Below, piece by piece: positions 42,332-50,903 of a stretch of DNA of 64,000 nt. A program made the position numbers and the translations under genes. The notes under the pieces were generated by a model. That model did not search any database, was not told where the DNA came from, and saw only the letters and a list, made by a program, of their open reading frames with translations. The first letter of the stretch is position 1; each line of letters opens with the position of its first letter. Source of the DNA: JBDHWG01 sp046328525 (GTDB lineage: Bacteria > Chloroflexota > Anaerolineae > Epilineales > JAHCIE01); contig JAXLWK010000011.1 in assembly GCA_046328525.1 (NCBI GenBank), positions 124,001-188,000 of the forward strand, written 5' to 3'.

Positions 42332-42373
42332 GCGGCAACAAATAGTTGCGGCCCATCAGTCGTGGTCCGGCGC

Positions 42374-43879
42374 TCACGCCGTCGCTTGCCGCGCCTCGAG
42401 TGCGCCAACCAGCGTCGTGTAGCGCTCGTAAGCCTCCGCCCAGCGCTCCGTGTCCTGGGGCGTGTAGGTGGCGGTCTCGGCGTGGCGTCGCAACAGGGCG
42501 CGCCCTTCGGCGATGGAGCCGATATGCCCCGTCGCCGCCGCCTGCACCAGGATGTTGCCGGTGGCCGTCGCCTCGACCGGCCCCGCCACGACGGGCCGCC
42601 CCGTGGCGTTGGCGGTGAACTGGTTGAGCAAGGCGCTGCGCGAGCCGCCGCCGACTACGTGCACGACGGAGACCGGCCGTCCCTGGACGCACTCGATGAG
42701 ATCGAGGACGCGGCGGTACTCCAGCGCCAGGCTCTCCAGGATGCAGCGCACCAGGCCGCCGGGTCCGTCGGGCACGCGGCCGCCGCTCTCGACGCACGCG
42801 GCGGCGATGCGCGCCGGCATGTCGCCCGGCGCGAGGAAACGCCCGTCGCCGGGCCAGACAAGGGCGGCGAAAGGCGGCGCGCTCTCCGCCAGCGCCGTCA
42901 GCTCGGCGTAGGAGTACGTCTGCCCGGCGTGCGCCCAGGCGCGGCGGCACTCCTCGATCAGCCACATGCCCATGATGTTCTTAAGCAGGCGGATCGTGCC
43001 GTTGACCCCGCCCTCGTTGGTCAGGTTGGCCGCCAGGCTGGCCGCGCTGATGACCGGCGCCGCCACCTCGACGCCCATCAGCGACCACGTGCCGGAGCTG
43101 ATGTAGGCGTAGTCGGGGACTTCGGCCGGCACGGCGGCGACCGCAGCGGCGGTGTCGTGGCCGGCGGTGGCGATGACCTGGACGGCCGGTGCGCCCGTCT
43201 CGCGCATGACCGACGCCCGCAGTGGGCCGAGCGTCGTCCCCGGCTGGACGATCTTGCCGAACGGGGCCGTCGGGATGCCCAGCCGCTCCAACAGCGGCCA
43301 CGCCCAATCGCCGGCGACGGGGTTGTAGCACTGGGTCGTGCTGACGATGGTGAACTCGCTGGCCTTCACGCCGGATAGCCAGAAGTTGAGCAGGTCGGGG
43401 ATGTTCAGGAAGGTGCGGGCGATGCGCAATTGGGGCGCGTTCGCGCGGGCCAGAGCGACGAGCTGGTAGAGACTGTTGAGCTGCATGAACTGGATGCCCG
43501 TCTGCGCGTAGATCTCGTCGCGCCCGACGACCTCGAAGGTCGCCTCCAACATGCCATCGGTGCGCGCATCGCGGTAGTGGTACGGGGCGCCGAGCAGGGT
43601 ATCATCATCGGCCAGGAGACCGAAGTCCACTCCCCAGGTATCCACCCCGATGCTCGCCAGGCTGCCGCCGGCGCGGTTGGCGGCGAGAGCCAGCCCGCGC
43701 CCCATCTCGTCCCAGAGGCGCAGGATGTCCCAGAACAGGCTGTCGCCGACGCACACCGGGCCGTTGGGGAAGCGGTGGACCTCCTCCAGCGTCAGGTGGT
43801 CGTCGTCGAGACGGCCAAGGACGGCGCGGCCGCTCGTCGCGCCCAGGTCAAAGGCCAGAAACGTCGGCGCAGTCGTCAT
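42374..43879 (-). CDS. FGGY sugar kinase (rhamnulokinase family; L-fuculokinase role likely)
   Basis: 501 residues; GGAGGGGG precedes ATG 43879. Kinase fold: FLAFDLGATSGRAVLGRL at the N-terminus, SIGVDTWGVDFGLL, ATAGHDTAAAV, YISSGTWSLMG, and the ATP-site loop VVGGGSRSALLNQ. These features are those of rhamnulokinase-type proteins. Its place 35 bp after fucI argues that it phosphorylates L-fuculose; rhamnulokinase and fuculokinase are close relatives and I cannot separate them by eye. Last gene of the fucose operon. No fuculose-1-phosphate aldolase gene is present here. Confidence 0.88.
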   Translation of the reverse strand: MTTAPTFLAFDLGATSGRAVLGRLDDDHLTLEEVHRFPNGPVCVGDSLFWDILRLWDEMGRGLALAANRAGGSLASIGVDTWGVDFGLLADDDTLLGAPYHYRDARTDGMLEATFEVVGRDEIYAQTGIQFMQLNSLYQLVALARANAPQLRIARTFLNIPDLLNFWLSGVKASEFTIVSTTQCYNPVAGDWAWPLLERLGIPTAPFGKIVQPGTTLGPLRASVMRETGAPAVQVIATAGHDTAAAVAAVPAEVPDYAYISSGTWSLMGVEVAAPVISAASLAANLTNEGGVNGTIRLLKNIMGMWLIEECRRAWAHAGQTYSYAELTALAESAPPFAALVWPGDGRFLAPGDMPARIAAACVESGGRVPDGPGGLVRCILESLALEYRRVLDLIECVQGRPVSVVHVVGGGSRSALLNQFTANATGRPVVAGPVEATATGNILVQAAATGHIGSIAEGRALLRRHAETATYTPQDTERWAEAYERYTTLVGALEARQATA

Positions 43880-43914
43880 AGCGTTACCCCCTCCTACCCG
43901 ACTTGCAATGGCGG

Positions 43915-45720
43915 CTAATACGTCTTGTACAGCGGCCCGAACGCGGCGCAGGCGCGGTAGTCGGCGCCGACAGGCTCGAGCGCGCCGAAGTGGGTCCACG
44001 CGCTGGGCCGGAACACGTCGTCCTCGGCCAGGTTGTGCATCGTCACCGGGATGCGCAGCATCGCGGCCAACGTGACCAGGTCGGCGCCGATGTGGCCATA
44101 GCTGATCGCGCCGTGGTTCGCGCCCCAGTTCGCCATCACCGAGTACACGTCGCGGAACGGGCCGCTGCCGCTGACACGCGGGACGAACCAGTGCGTCGGC
44201 CACGTCGGGTTCGTGCGCTCGTTGATGACCTCGTGCACGGCGGGCGGCAGGTCCACCGTCCAGCCCTCGGCCAGCTGAAGCACCGGGCCAAGCCCCTTGA
44301 CGATGTTGACGCGGGCCATCGTGACTGGCATCTGGCCCTCGGTGAGGAAGCCAGACGAGTAGCCGCCGCCGCGGAAGTACTCGGTCATCGCCGGATACCA
44401 GGACGTGGCGTCCAGGCAGCCCGCCGCCTCGTCCTCGGTGATCTCCCAGAACGGCTTCATCACCGGCTGGCCGTCGCGCTTCAGGCGGCCGGTCGCGTCC
44501 AGCGTCGCCGCGCCGGAGTTGATGAGGTGGATAATGCCGTCCTTCGCCAGCCCTTCCAGGGTGTAGCCCGTGACGCGCTTGACGGCGTCGGGGCTCCAGT
44601 ACGTGCGCACGTCGGCAAAGATCTGCGCCGTGTTGGTGAGCAGGTAGCCGAACAGCATCGTCGCGCCGTTCAGGCTGTCGTTCTCGGTGGCAAAGACGTA
44701 GGGGGCGCGGATGCCGTTCCAGTCAAAGGACGAGTTGAGGATGGCCTCCATGAAGTCGCCGTTGGGGAAGTGATCGGTCCACTGGCGCTGGCCCTGGAAG
44801 CCGCCGACGATGGCGTTGTGGCCGAGCGCCTCCTCGCCATAGCCCAGCTCGGCCAGGCGGCCATTGCCGACCATCAGGTCGCGGGCGGCGAGGGTCATCT
44901 TGACCGAGATCTCCCAGTCCCTGTCCTTCTGCTCGCGGGTGCGCTCGTAGCCGGGCGCGTTGTACTCGCGACCTTCCTTGCAGTTCGCGTCCGTCCACGC
45001 CTTCGCCTTCGCGTACTCGTCCGGGTCGTAGATACCCTCGTCAATGCGGCGCGTCAGCTCGGTCATGTCAATGGCCTCGACGCGCATCCCCAGGTAACTC
45101 TCGAAGAAAGGCTGGTCCACGATGGAGCCGGCGATGCCCATCGAAGTGCCGCCGATGGACAGGTACGACTTGCCCCGCATCATTGCCACGGCCAGGCCGG
45201 CGCGGGCGAAGCGCAGCAGCTTCGCCTGGACATCGGCCGGAATGTTGGGATCGCCCAGGTCCTGCACATCGTGGCCGTAGATGCTGAAGGCGGGCAGCCC
45301 CTTCTGGTTGTGGCCGGCGAGCACGGCGGCCAGGTAGACCGCGCCGGGGCGCTCGGTGCCGTTGAAGCCCCAGACGGCCTTCGGCGTCAGCGGGTCCATG
45401 TCCATCGTCTCCGAGCCGTAGCACCAGCACGGGGTGACGGTAATCGTGCACCCGACGCCGGCGCGGGTGAACTTCTCCGCTGCGGCCGCCGCTTCCGCTA
45501 CGCCGCCGATGCACGTGTCGGCGATGACGCACTCGACCGGCCGCCCGTCCGGGTAGCGCAGATTGGCGCTCAGGAACGCCGCCGTCGCCCACGCCATGCC
45601 CATGGTCGGCTCTTCCAGCGACTCGCGGACGCCGCGGCGTCGCCCATCAATGGCCGGGCGAATGCCGATCTTCGGAAACTCCCCGATCCAGCGCGTCGCG
45701 CCCTGCTGTTCTGTAGTCAT
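43915..45720 (-). CDS. fucI: L-fucose isomerase
   Basis: 601 residues, similar to the E. coli enzyme. ATG 45720 preceded by GAGGG at eight bases. Family marks: KIGIRPAIDGRRRGVRESLE, SANLRYPDGRPVECVIADTC, GTERPGAVYLAAVLAGHNQKG, and the active-site regions VFATENDSLNGATMLFGYL and HGAISYGHIGADLVTLA, with the Glu, Asp and His ligands of the Mn site. It interconverts L-fucose and L-fuculose (and D-arabinose/D-ribulose). Sits between the mutarotase and kinase genes. Confidence 0.95.
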   Translation of the reverse strand: MTTEQQGATRWIGEFPKIGIRPAIDGRRRGVRESLEEPTMGMAWATAAFLSANLRYPDGRPVECVIADTCIGGVAEAAAAAEKFTRAGVGCTITVTPCWCYGSETMDMDPLTPKAVWGFNGTERPGAVYLAAVLAGHNQKGLPAFSIYGHDVQDLGDPNIPADVQAKLLRFARAGLAVAMMRGKSYLSIGGTSMGIAGSIVDQPFFESYLGMRVEAIDMTELTRRIDEGIYDPDEYAKAKAWTDANCKEGREYNAPGYERTREQKDRDWEISVKMTLAARDLMVGNGRLAELGYGEEALGHNAIVGGFQGQRQWTDHFPNGDFMEAILNSSFDWNGIRAPYVFATENDSLNGATMLFGYLLTNTAQIFADVRTYWSPDAVKRVTGYTLEGLAKDGIIHLINSGAATLDATGRLKRDGQPVMKPFWEITEDEAAGCLDATSWYPAMTEYFRGGGYSSGFLTEGQMPVTMARVNIVKGLGPVLQLAEGWTVDLPPAVHEVINERTNPTWPTHWFVPRVSGSGPFRDVYSVMANWGANHGAISYGHIGADLVTLAAMLRIPVTMHNLAEDDVFRPSAWTHFGALEPVGADYRACAAFGPLYKTY

Positions 45721-45787
45721 GCTTTGCACCCTCACATTTCAGAGTTTTGAGTGGGAACCTGGACGATATGGGATAGCCGCACCGGCG

Positions 45788-46177
45788 CTACGCCGATGTC
45801 AGGATCATGTTCGCGTATTGAATGGTGTCGCCTGTGCGTATCAGGCCAATGGCCTGCGGAATACGTTTCTTGAACTCCCCGTGCGGCTCATAGACGACCG
45901 GCACGCCGGCCATGACGTCGGCGAAGCGCTGACGCACCAACGGCGTGTTGTTGTCCACGAACTCGGCGGCCATGGTAATGTTGCCGATGACGTAGTTGGC
46001 GCGGATCGCCGTCAGCACCTGGAGCACCGTCGGCACGTCGTCCACCAGGGAGATGTCAACGGTTTCGATGGTGGGCCAGAACGGAAATCCGCGGTCCGCG
46101 ATGACGAGCGTATTGGTGTGGCGCACGCGGGCCAGCAGGCCGGCGATGTGCGGGTTCAGGATGCCGCTGATGAGCAT
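45788..46177 (-). CDS. RbsD/FucU family sugar mutarotase
   Basis: 129 residues. Conserved RbsD/FucU features: LNPHIAGLLARVRHTNTLVIADRGFPFWP, with the catalytic-type His in RHTNT, and GLIRTGDTIQYANMILTSA at the C-terminus with the Tyr-Ala-Asn signature. Interconverts sugar anomers so that the isomerase gets its preferred form. Its place just before fucI favours a fucose mutarotase role (FucU), though the R-T-G-D segment is also typical of ribose pyranase (RbsD). Confidence 0.9.
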   Translation of the reverse strand: MLISGILNPHIAGLLARVRHTNTLVIADRGFPFWPTIETVDISLVDDVPTVLQVLTAIRANYVIGNITMAAEFVDNNTPLVRQRFADVMAGVPVVYEPHGEFKKRIPQAIGLIRTGDTIQYANMILTSA

Positions 46178-46208
46178 GAGGCCCTCGTTCCGAAGGCAGT
46201 ATGGTGGA

Positions 46209-46245
46209 AAGAGGGGCTGCCCAGGTCAGCCGGGCAGCCCCTCTT
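46209..46245 (-). promoter_or_regulatory. Intercistronic hairpin after the sugar-binding protein gene
   Basis: AAGAGGGGCTGCCC pairs with GGGCAGCCCCTCTT (14 bp) around a 9-base loop. On the minus strand it is followed by TTTCC, a weak T run. It lies between the binding-protein stop and the mutarotase start, so it is a likely partial attenuator or mRNA-end stabiliser. Confidence 0.7.
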
Positions 46246-46271
46246 CGCGCCTTGAGGCTGCGTACCGCGTC

Positions 46272-47303
46272 TTACTGGTACAGCACAGCCTTGATCTCAG
46301 GGTTGTCTACGTTGGTCTTGTCGTACCACTTGAAGCCGGTATCAATGTTCTTGTCCACAGGCTGCTTGTTGATGGCCTTGACCGCGGCCTCGACGCACTT
46401 GTAGCCGATGCCGATGGGGTCCTGGGTGATAGCGCCGGCCTCGACACCGCTCTTGATGGCGTCAATCTGCTGCTTGCCGGAGTCGTAGCCGATGACCACG
46501 ATCTTGCCGTCCTTCTTCAGCTCCTTCACCGCGTTGAGCACGCCGATGATCGAACCCTCGTTCGCGCCGAAGAAGCCCTTGAGGTTGGGGTGCGCCTGGA
46601 CGATCGCCTTCGCCAGGTCGGTGGACTTGAGCTGGTCGCCGCCGCCGTACTGGATGTCCACGATCTTGATGTTGGGGTACTTGCTCTTGATCTGGTTCAC
46701 GAAGCCGTCGCGGCGGTCAATGCCCGTGCGGCTGGTCTGGTCGTGAACGATCACCGCAACTTCGCCCTCATTGTTGATGAGCGCGGCCATCTTGTCGGCA
46801 GCCGCCGCCGCCGCCTTGAGGTTGTCCGTCGCGGCCGTCGCCACCGGGATGTCGCTGTCCACGCCCGAGTCGAAGCCGATGATCGGGATACCCTGGTCCT
46901 TGGCCTTCTGGAGCAGCGGGATAGCGGCCTTGGAGTCGAGAGCGGCGAAGCAGATGGCAGCCGGCTTCTTGTCAATCGCCGCCTGGAGCATCTCGATCTG
47001 CTTGTCCACCTGGGACTCGTTCTCCGGCCCCTCGAACGTAATCTTGACGTTCTTGTCCTTGGCGGCCTGCTCCGAGCCTTGCTTCACAGCCTGCCAGAAC
47101 TGGTGCTGGAAGCCCTTGGAGATGACGGGGATATACGGCTGCGCGCCGCCGGCGGGGGCCGCCTGCCCTGCGGCCGGCGCCGCGGTTGCCGCGGGCGCGG
47201 CCGGCTGCGAGGCCGTGGGGGCCGGCGCGCCGCCGCACGCCGCGATGACCACGCCCAGGATGAGCAGGCCGGCAATGCTGACGAGTAACCACCGAGATTT
47301 CAT
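46272..47303 (-). CDS. Sugar ABC transporter substrate-binding lipoprotein
   Basis: 343 residues; AAGGAG seven bases upstream. Signal peptide ending LGVVIAAC with Cys23 lipidated, then an Ala/Pro tether to about residue 60. Mature periplasmic-binding protein type 1 (RbsB-like): VISKGFQHQFWQAVKQGSE, IIGFDSGVDSDIPVA, GFFGANEGSIIGVLNAV and VVIGYDSGKQQIDAI. It captures a monosaccharide for the RbsA- and RbsC-like proteins encoded upstream. L-fucose is the likely ligand from context. Confidence 0.93.
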   Translation of the reverse strand: MKSRWLLVSIAGLLILGVVIAACGGAPAPTASQPAAPAATAAPAAGQAAPAGGAQPYIPVISKGFQHQFWQAVKQGSEQAAKDKNVKITFEGPENESQVDKQIEMLQAAIDKKPAAICFAALDSKAAIPLLQKAKDQGIPIIGFDSGVDSDIPVATAATDNLKAAAAAADKMAALINNEGEVAVIVHDQTSRTGIDRRDGFVNQIKSKYPNIKIVDIQYGGGDQLKSTDLAKAIVQAHPNLKGFFGANEGSIIGVLNAVKELKKDGKIVVIGYDSGKQQIDAIKSGVEAGAITQDPIGIGYKCVEAAVKAINKQPVDKNIDTGFKWYDKTNVDNPEIKAVLYQ

Positions 47304-47387
47304 GTTGGTTCTCCTTTTCTCACGTGAGACGGGTGGGTATGTCGAAGCTCCACATTGGAGCGCTCAACCAAACGCAACGCGCAGGTG

Positions 47388-48377
47388 TTACCTGCGCTGG
47401 CGGCGCACGATGTCCAGGTACACGGCCAGGATCACGATGACGCCGGTGACGACGATCTGCCACTCCTGCGGCACCGACATGATGCGCAGGCCGTTGGTCA
47501 GGGTGCTGATGAGGAACGCGCCGATGACCGTCCCCAGGATGGTGCCCTCGCCGCCGCTCAGGGACGTGCCGCCGATGACCGCCGCGGCGATGGCGTCCAG
47601 CTCGTACCCCGCGCCGAGGGAGGGCTGCGCCGAGTTCAGGCGCGCGGCGATCATGACACCGCCGAGACCGGCGAACGTGCTACACAGGGTGAAGACAGCG
47701 GTCTTCCAGCGGATCGTGTTGACGCCGGAGAGGCGCGTCGCCTCCTCGTTACTGCCGAGGGCGAACGTATAGCGGCCGAGAATGGTGCGGTTCAGGATAA
47801 AGCCGGCGACAATGGCTGCCAGGAACATGACCAGCACGGCGTTGGGGATGTCGAGGCCCGGAATGACCGTGCCGATGACCGACCCCATCGCCAACTCGCG
47901 GAAGATGGGTGTATCGTTGAAGTAGATCGGCTTCAGGTTGGAGAAGATGAGCGCCAGGCCGCGGGCGATGTAGAACATGCCGAGGGTGGCGATGAACGGC
48001 GGCACCTTCATCCGCGAGACCACCGTGCCGTTGACGAACCCGGCGAGCGTGCCTGTCAGGATGCCGACCAGGATGCCGATCGGTATCGGCAGGCCCAGGT
48101 TGGTGACGGCCACGCCTGTCATGACGGCGGCGAGGGTCATCACTGTACCGACGGACAGGTCAATGCCGCCGGCGATGATGACGAAGGTCACACCGATCGC
48201 CAGCACGCCGTTGACGGACGTCGCCAGCAGGATGCCGATGATGTTATCGAACTGGAGGAAGTTCGGCGACGCGATGGAAAAGAAGATGAAAATGACGATC
48301 AATGCGGCGAACGCCAGCACTCTCTGAATCGCGTCGGAGCGGAAGATAGACCGCCTCTGGGTCATTGTCGCTTGCAT
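47388..48377 (-). CDS. Sugar ABC transporter permease (RbsC-like)
   Basis: 329 residues, about eight or more hydrophobic helices. BPD_transp_2 marks: LLATSVNGVLAIGVTFVIIAGGIDLSVG, PIPIGILVGILTGTLAGFVNG, and GVNTIRWKTAVFTLCSTFAGLGGV. Forms the membrane channel of the sugar importer. AAGGA lies nine bases before ATG 48377, and an internal ATG at 48365 is also possible. Begins 14 bp after the ATPase gene. Confidence 0.93.
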   Translation of the reverse strand: MQATMTQRRSIFRSDAIQRVLAFAALIVIFIFFSIASPNFLQFDNIIGILLATSVNGVLAIGVTFVIIAGGIDLSVGTVMTLAAVMTGVAVTNLGLPIPIGILVGILTGTLAGFVNGTVVSRMKVPPFIATLGMFYIARGLALIFSNLKPIYFNDTPIFRELAMGSVIGTVIPGLDIPNAVLVMFLAAIVAGFILNRTILGRYTFALGSNEEATRLSGVNTIRWKTAVFTLCSTFAGLGGVMIAARLNSAQPSLGAGYELDAIAAAVIGGTSLSGGEGTILGTVIGAFLISTLTNGLRIMSVPQEWQIVVTGVIVILAVYLDIVRRQRR

Positions 48378-48391
48378 CTCTCAGCATCCTT

Positions 48392-49927
48392 TCAAGAGTT
48401 AGTCTCGGCTCCGGCGTTCGCGACTACGGCCGAGGTGCGCTGAGTCGCCAGGCGCATGATGCTCTCCTGGGTCGCCTCGCTGCTACTCAGCTCCCCCGTG
48501 ATGCGGCCCTCGCACATCACGATGATGCGGTGGCTCATGCGCAGGACCTCCGGCAATTCCGACGAGATCATGATGATGGACTTGCCCTGCTGCGCGAGGT
48601 TGTTCAAGAGCTTGTAAATCTCGCTCTTCGCGCCGACGTCAATGCCGCGCGTCGGCTCGTCGAAGATGAGAATGTCGGTGTTGGCGTCCAGCCACTTGCC
48701 GATGATGACTTTCTGCTGGTTGCCGCCCGACAGGTTGCGCACCTTCTGCTGCAAGCCCGGCGTCTTGATCGCCAGGGCATCCACCGCCTTCTGGGCGGCG
48801 ACGCGCGTCTGCCCGGTGTTGACCACCGTCCCCCCCAGCAGGTAGCGATTCAGCGTCGCCATGACCACGTTGTCCGCGATGTCCATGCCCAGCACCACGC
48901 CATACCGCTTGCGGTCCTCCGACAGATAGCTGATGCCGTGCCGGACGGCGTCGCCCGGGCTGTGAATCTCAACGCGCTGGCCCTTGACGTAGATCTCGCC
49001 CGAGTCCAGGCGGTCGGCGCCGAAGATCGCGCGCCCCACCTCCGTCCGCCCCGCGCCCACCAGCCCGGCGAAGCCCAGGATCTCGCCCTTCTTGAGCTGG
49101 AAGCTCACATCCTTGATCGCCCGGCCCCGATTCAGGCCCTTGACTTCCAGCACAACTTCCTGGCTCGGGTTCTCCGGCAGCTCCGGCGTGGACTCGTAGA
49201 TCGTGCGGCCAACCATCATGCTGATGATGTCGTCAATGCTCGCGCTCGCCGTCGGAACCGTGGCGACGTACTGGCCGTCGCGCATCACCGTCACCCGGTC
49301 GGAGATCTGCTTCAGCTCTTCGAGCCGATGGGAGATGTGGACGATGCCAACGCCCTGGGCGCGCAAGTCGCGGATGATGCGGAACAGGTCGTCAATCTCG
49401 ATGTCGGTGAGCGGCGCCGTCGGCTCGTCCATGATGAGGACGTCGGAGTTGAACGACAACGCCTTGGCGATCTCGACCATCTGCTGCTTGGCGACCGTCA
49501 GGTCCGCCACCTTCACACGCGGGTCCAGCTCCAGGTTCATCGCCTTGAACAGGGCCTGCGCCTTGGCGTTGATGGCGCGGTCGTCGAGCATGAACCCGCC
49601 ACCGCGCGGCTCGCGGCCGATGAAGATGTTCTGCGCCACGGTCAGGTGCTGCATGAGGTTCAGCTCCTGGTGGACCATGCTGATGCCCAGGTCCTGCGCC
49701 TCGCGCGGCCGCGTGATGTTGACTTCCTTGCCCTTGTAGACGATCCGCCCGGCGTCCTTGGTGTAGATGCCGGAGAGGATCTTCATCATGGTAGACTTCC
49801 CCGCGCCATTCTCCCCGACCAGGGCGTGAATCTCGCCCGGCATCAGCTCGAACCGGGCATTGTTCAGGGCGTGAACGCCGGGGAACGACTTATCAATGCC
49901 TTCCATCAACACCAGCGCGTCGGCCAT
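48392..49927 (-). CDS. Sugar ABC transporter ATPase (RbsA-like, two cassettes)
   Basis: 511 residues containing two ABC domains, as usual for monosaccharide importers. First cassette: Walker A LVGENGAGKSTMMKIL near residue 38, signature LTVAKQQMVEIAKAL, Walker B LIMDEPTAPL. Second cassette (from about 255): degenerate Walker A GLVGAGRTEVGRAIFG, signature LSGGNQQKVIIGKWL, Walker B LIFDEPTRGIDVG. Powers uptake with the permease 14 bp downstream. Ten bp after the aldo/keto reductase gene. Confidence 0.94.
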   Translation of the reverse strand: MADALVLMEGIDKSFPGVHALNNARFELMPGEIHALVGENGAGKSTMMKILSGIYTKDAGRIVYKGKEVNITRPREAQDLGISMVHQELNLMQHLTVAQNIFIGREPRGGGFMLDDRAINAKAQALFKAMNLELDPRVKVADLTVAKQQMVEIAKALSFNSDVLIMDEPTAPLTDIEIDDLFRIIRDLRAQGVGIVHISHRLEELKQISDRVTVMRDGQYVATVPTASASIDDIISMMVGRTIYESTPELPENPSQEVVLEVKGLNRGRAIKDVSFQLKKGEILGFAGLVGAGRTEVGRAIFGADRLDSGEIYVKGQRVEIHSPGDAVRHGISYLSEDRKRYGVVLGMDIADNVVMATLNRYLLGGTVVNTGQTRVAAQKAVDALAIKTPGLQQKVRNLSGGNQQKVIIGKWLDANTDILIFDEPTRGIDVGAKSEIYKLLNNLAQQGKSIIMISSELPEVLRMSHRIIVMCEGRITGELSSSEATQESIMRLATQRTSAVVANAGAETNS

Positions 49928-49937
49928 GCCTCACCTC

Positions 49938-50867
49938 TCAGTTATTCTCGGCCTTCCCACTCGGCCACGTCCAGTTGTGGATCGGCGCTAGAATCCTCTG
50001 CACCTCGGCCAGCAGCGCCTCATCCAGCGGCTCCTCGACCCACCGCACGTTCTTCTCGATGTTGGCCGGGTTCGCCGTCCCCACCAGCGTCGTCGGAATG
50101 TCCCTGTGGGCGACGCTGAACTGGACGGCCAGCTTGGCGATGTCCACGCCCTGCTCGCGGCAGAAGGCAGCGGCGCGCGCGCACGTCGCCCTGATTTCCT
50201 CCGACGCCGGATGCCAGTCCGGGGTTCCACGCTGCGTTAGCAGCCCCATGCCCAGGGGCGAGGCGTTGATGACGCCGACGCCCTTCGCCTGGAGATAAGG
50301 CAGCAAGTCGGCCAGCGAGGTGTCGTTTAGCTCGTAGTGGCAGTAGGAGAGGATCGTGTCCAGGTCGGTGCGGTCGAGGACGTAGCGGAAGACGTTCAAC
50401 GGGAGGCCGGTGACGCCGACGAAGCGCACCTTGCCCTGCGCCTGGAGCCGCCGCAGCGCCGGGAGCGTCTCCTCGACCACCTGGTCCAGGGAGCCGAACT
50501 CGATGTCGTGGCACTCGATGATGTCAATATGCTCGACGCCCAGGCGTCCCAGGCTCTCGTCCACGCTGGCCGTCACACGCTCGGCCGAGAAATCGAACTC
50601 ATCCGCCCCGTAGCGCCCCACCTTGGTCGCCAGGATGTAGCGGTCGCGGGCGATGCCCTGCAAGGCGCGTCCCAGCACCGTCTCGGCTTTTGTCAGGCCA
50701 TAGTAGGGCGACACATCAATCAGATTGATGCCGAGGTCCAGCGCCACCGGCACGGTGCGCATGGCCTCAGTCTCGTCAATGGCGTGGAAGACGCCGCCGA
50801 GGGACGACGCGCCGAAACTGAGCGCAGAGACTCTTAACCCCGTTGTACCGAGTTCCCGGTATTCCAT
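49938..50867 (-). CDS. Aldo/keto reductase, L-galactose / L-fucose dehydrogenase-like
   Basis: 309 residues. AKR barrel with catalytic Asp-Tyr-Lys-His: Asp and Tyr in NLIDVSPYYGLTKAE, Lys in LATKVGRYG, His in DIIECHDIEFGSLDQV. The segments DFSAERV, CHDIEFGSLDQ, ILSYCHYELND, KGVGVINASPLGMGLLT and WHPAS closely match what I remember of plant L-galactose dehydrogenase. Expected reaction: oxidation of L-galactose or L-fucose to the 1,4/1,5-lactone. Its presence beside FucI suggests an oxidative branch in addition to the isomerase route. 36 bp after the lacI-type gene. Confidence 0.9.
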   Translation of the reverse strand: MEYRELGTTGLRVSALSFGASSLGGVFHAIDETEAMRTVPVALDLGINLIDVSPYYGLTKAETVLGRALQGIARDRYILATKVGRYGADEFDFSAERVTASVDESLGRLGVEHIDIIECHDIEFGSLDQVVEETLPALRRLQAQGKVRFVGVTGLPLNVFRYVLDRTDLDTILSYCHYELNDTSLADLLPYLQAKGVGVINASPLGMGLLTQRGTPDWHPASEEIRATCARAAAFCREQGVDIAKLAVQFSVAHRDIPTTLVGTANPANIEKNVRWVEEPLDEALLAEVQRILAPIHNWTWPSGKAENN

Positions 50868-50903
50868 CGCGTTCCTACCGTCGGGCGATCGCGGCCCGTT
50901 TCG

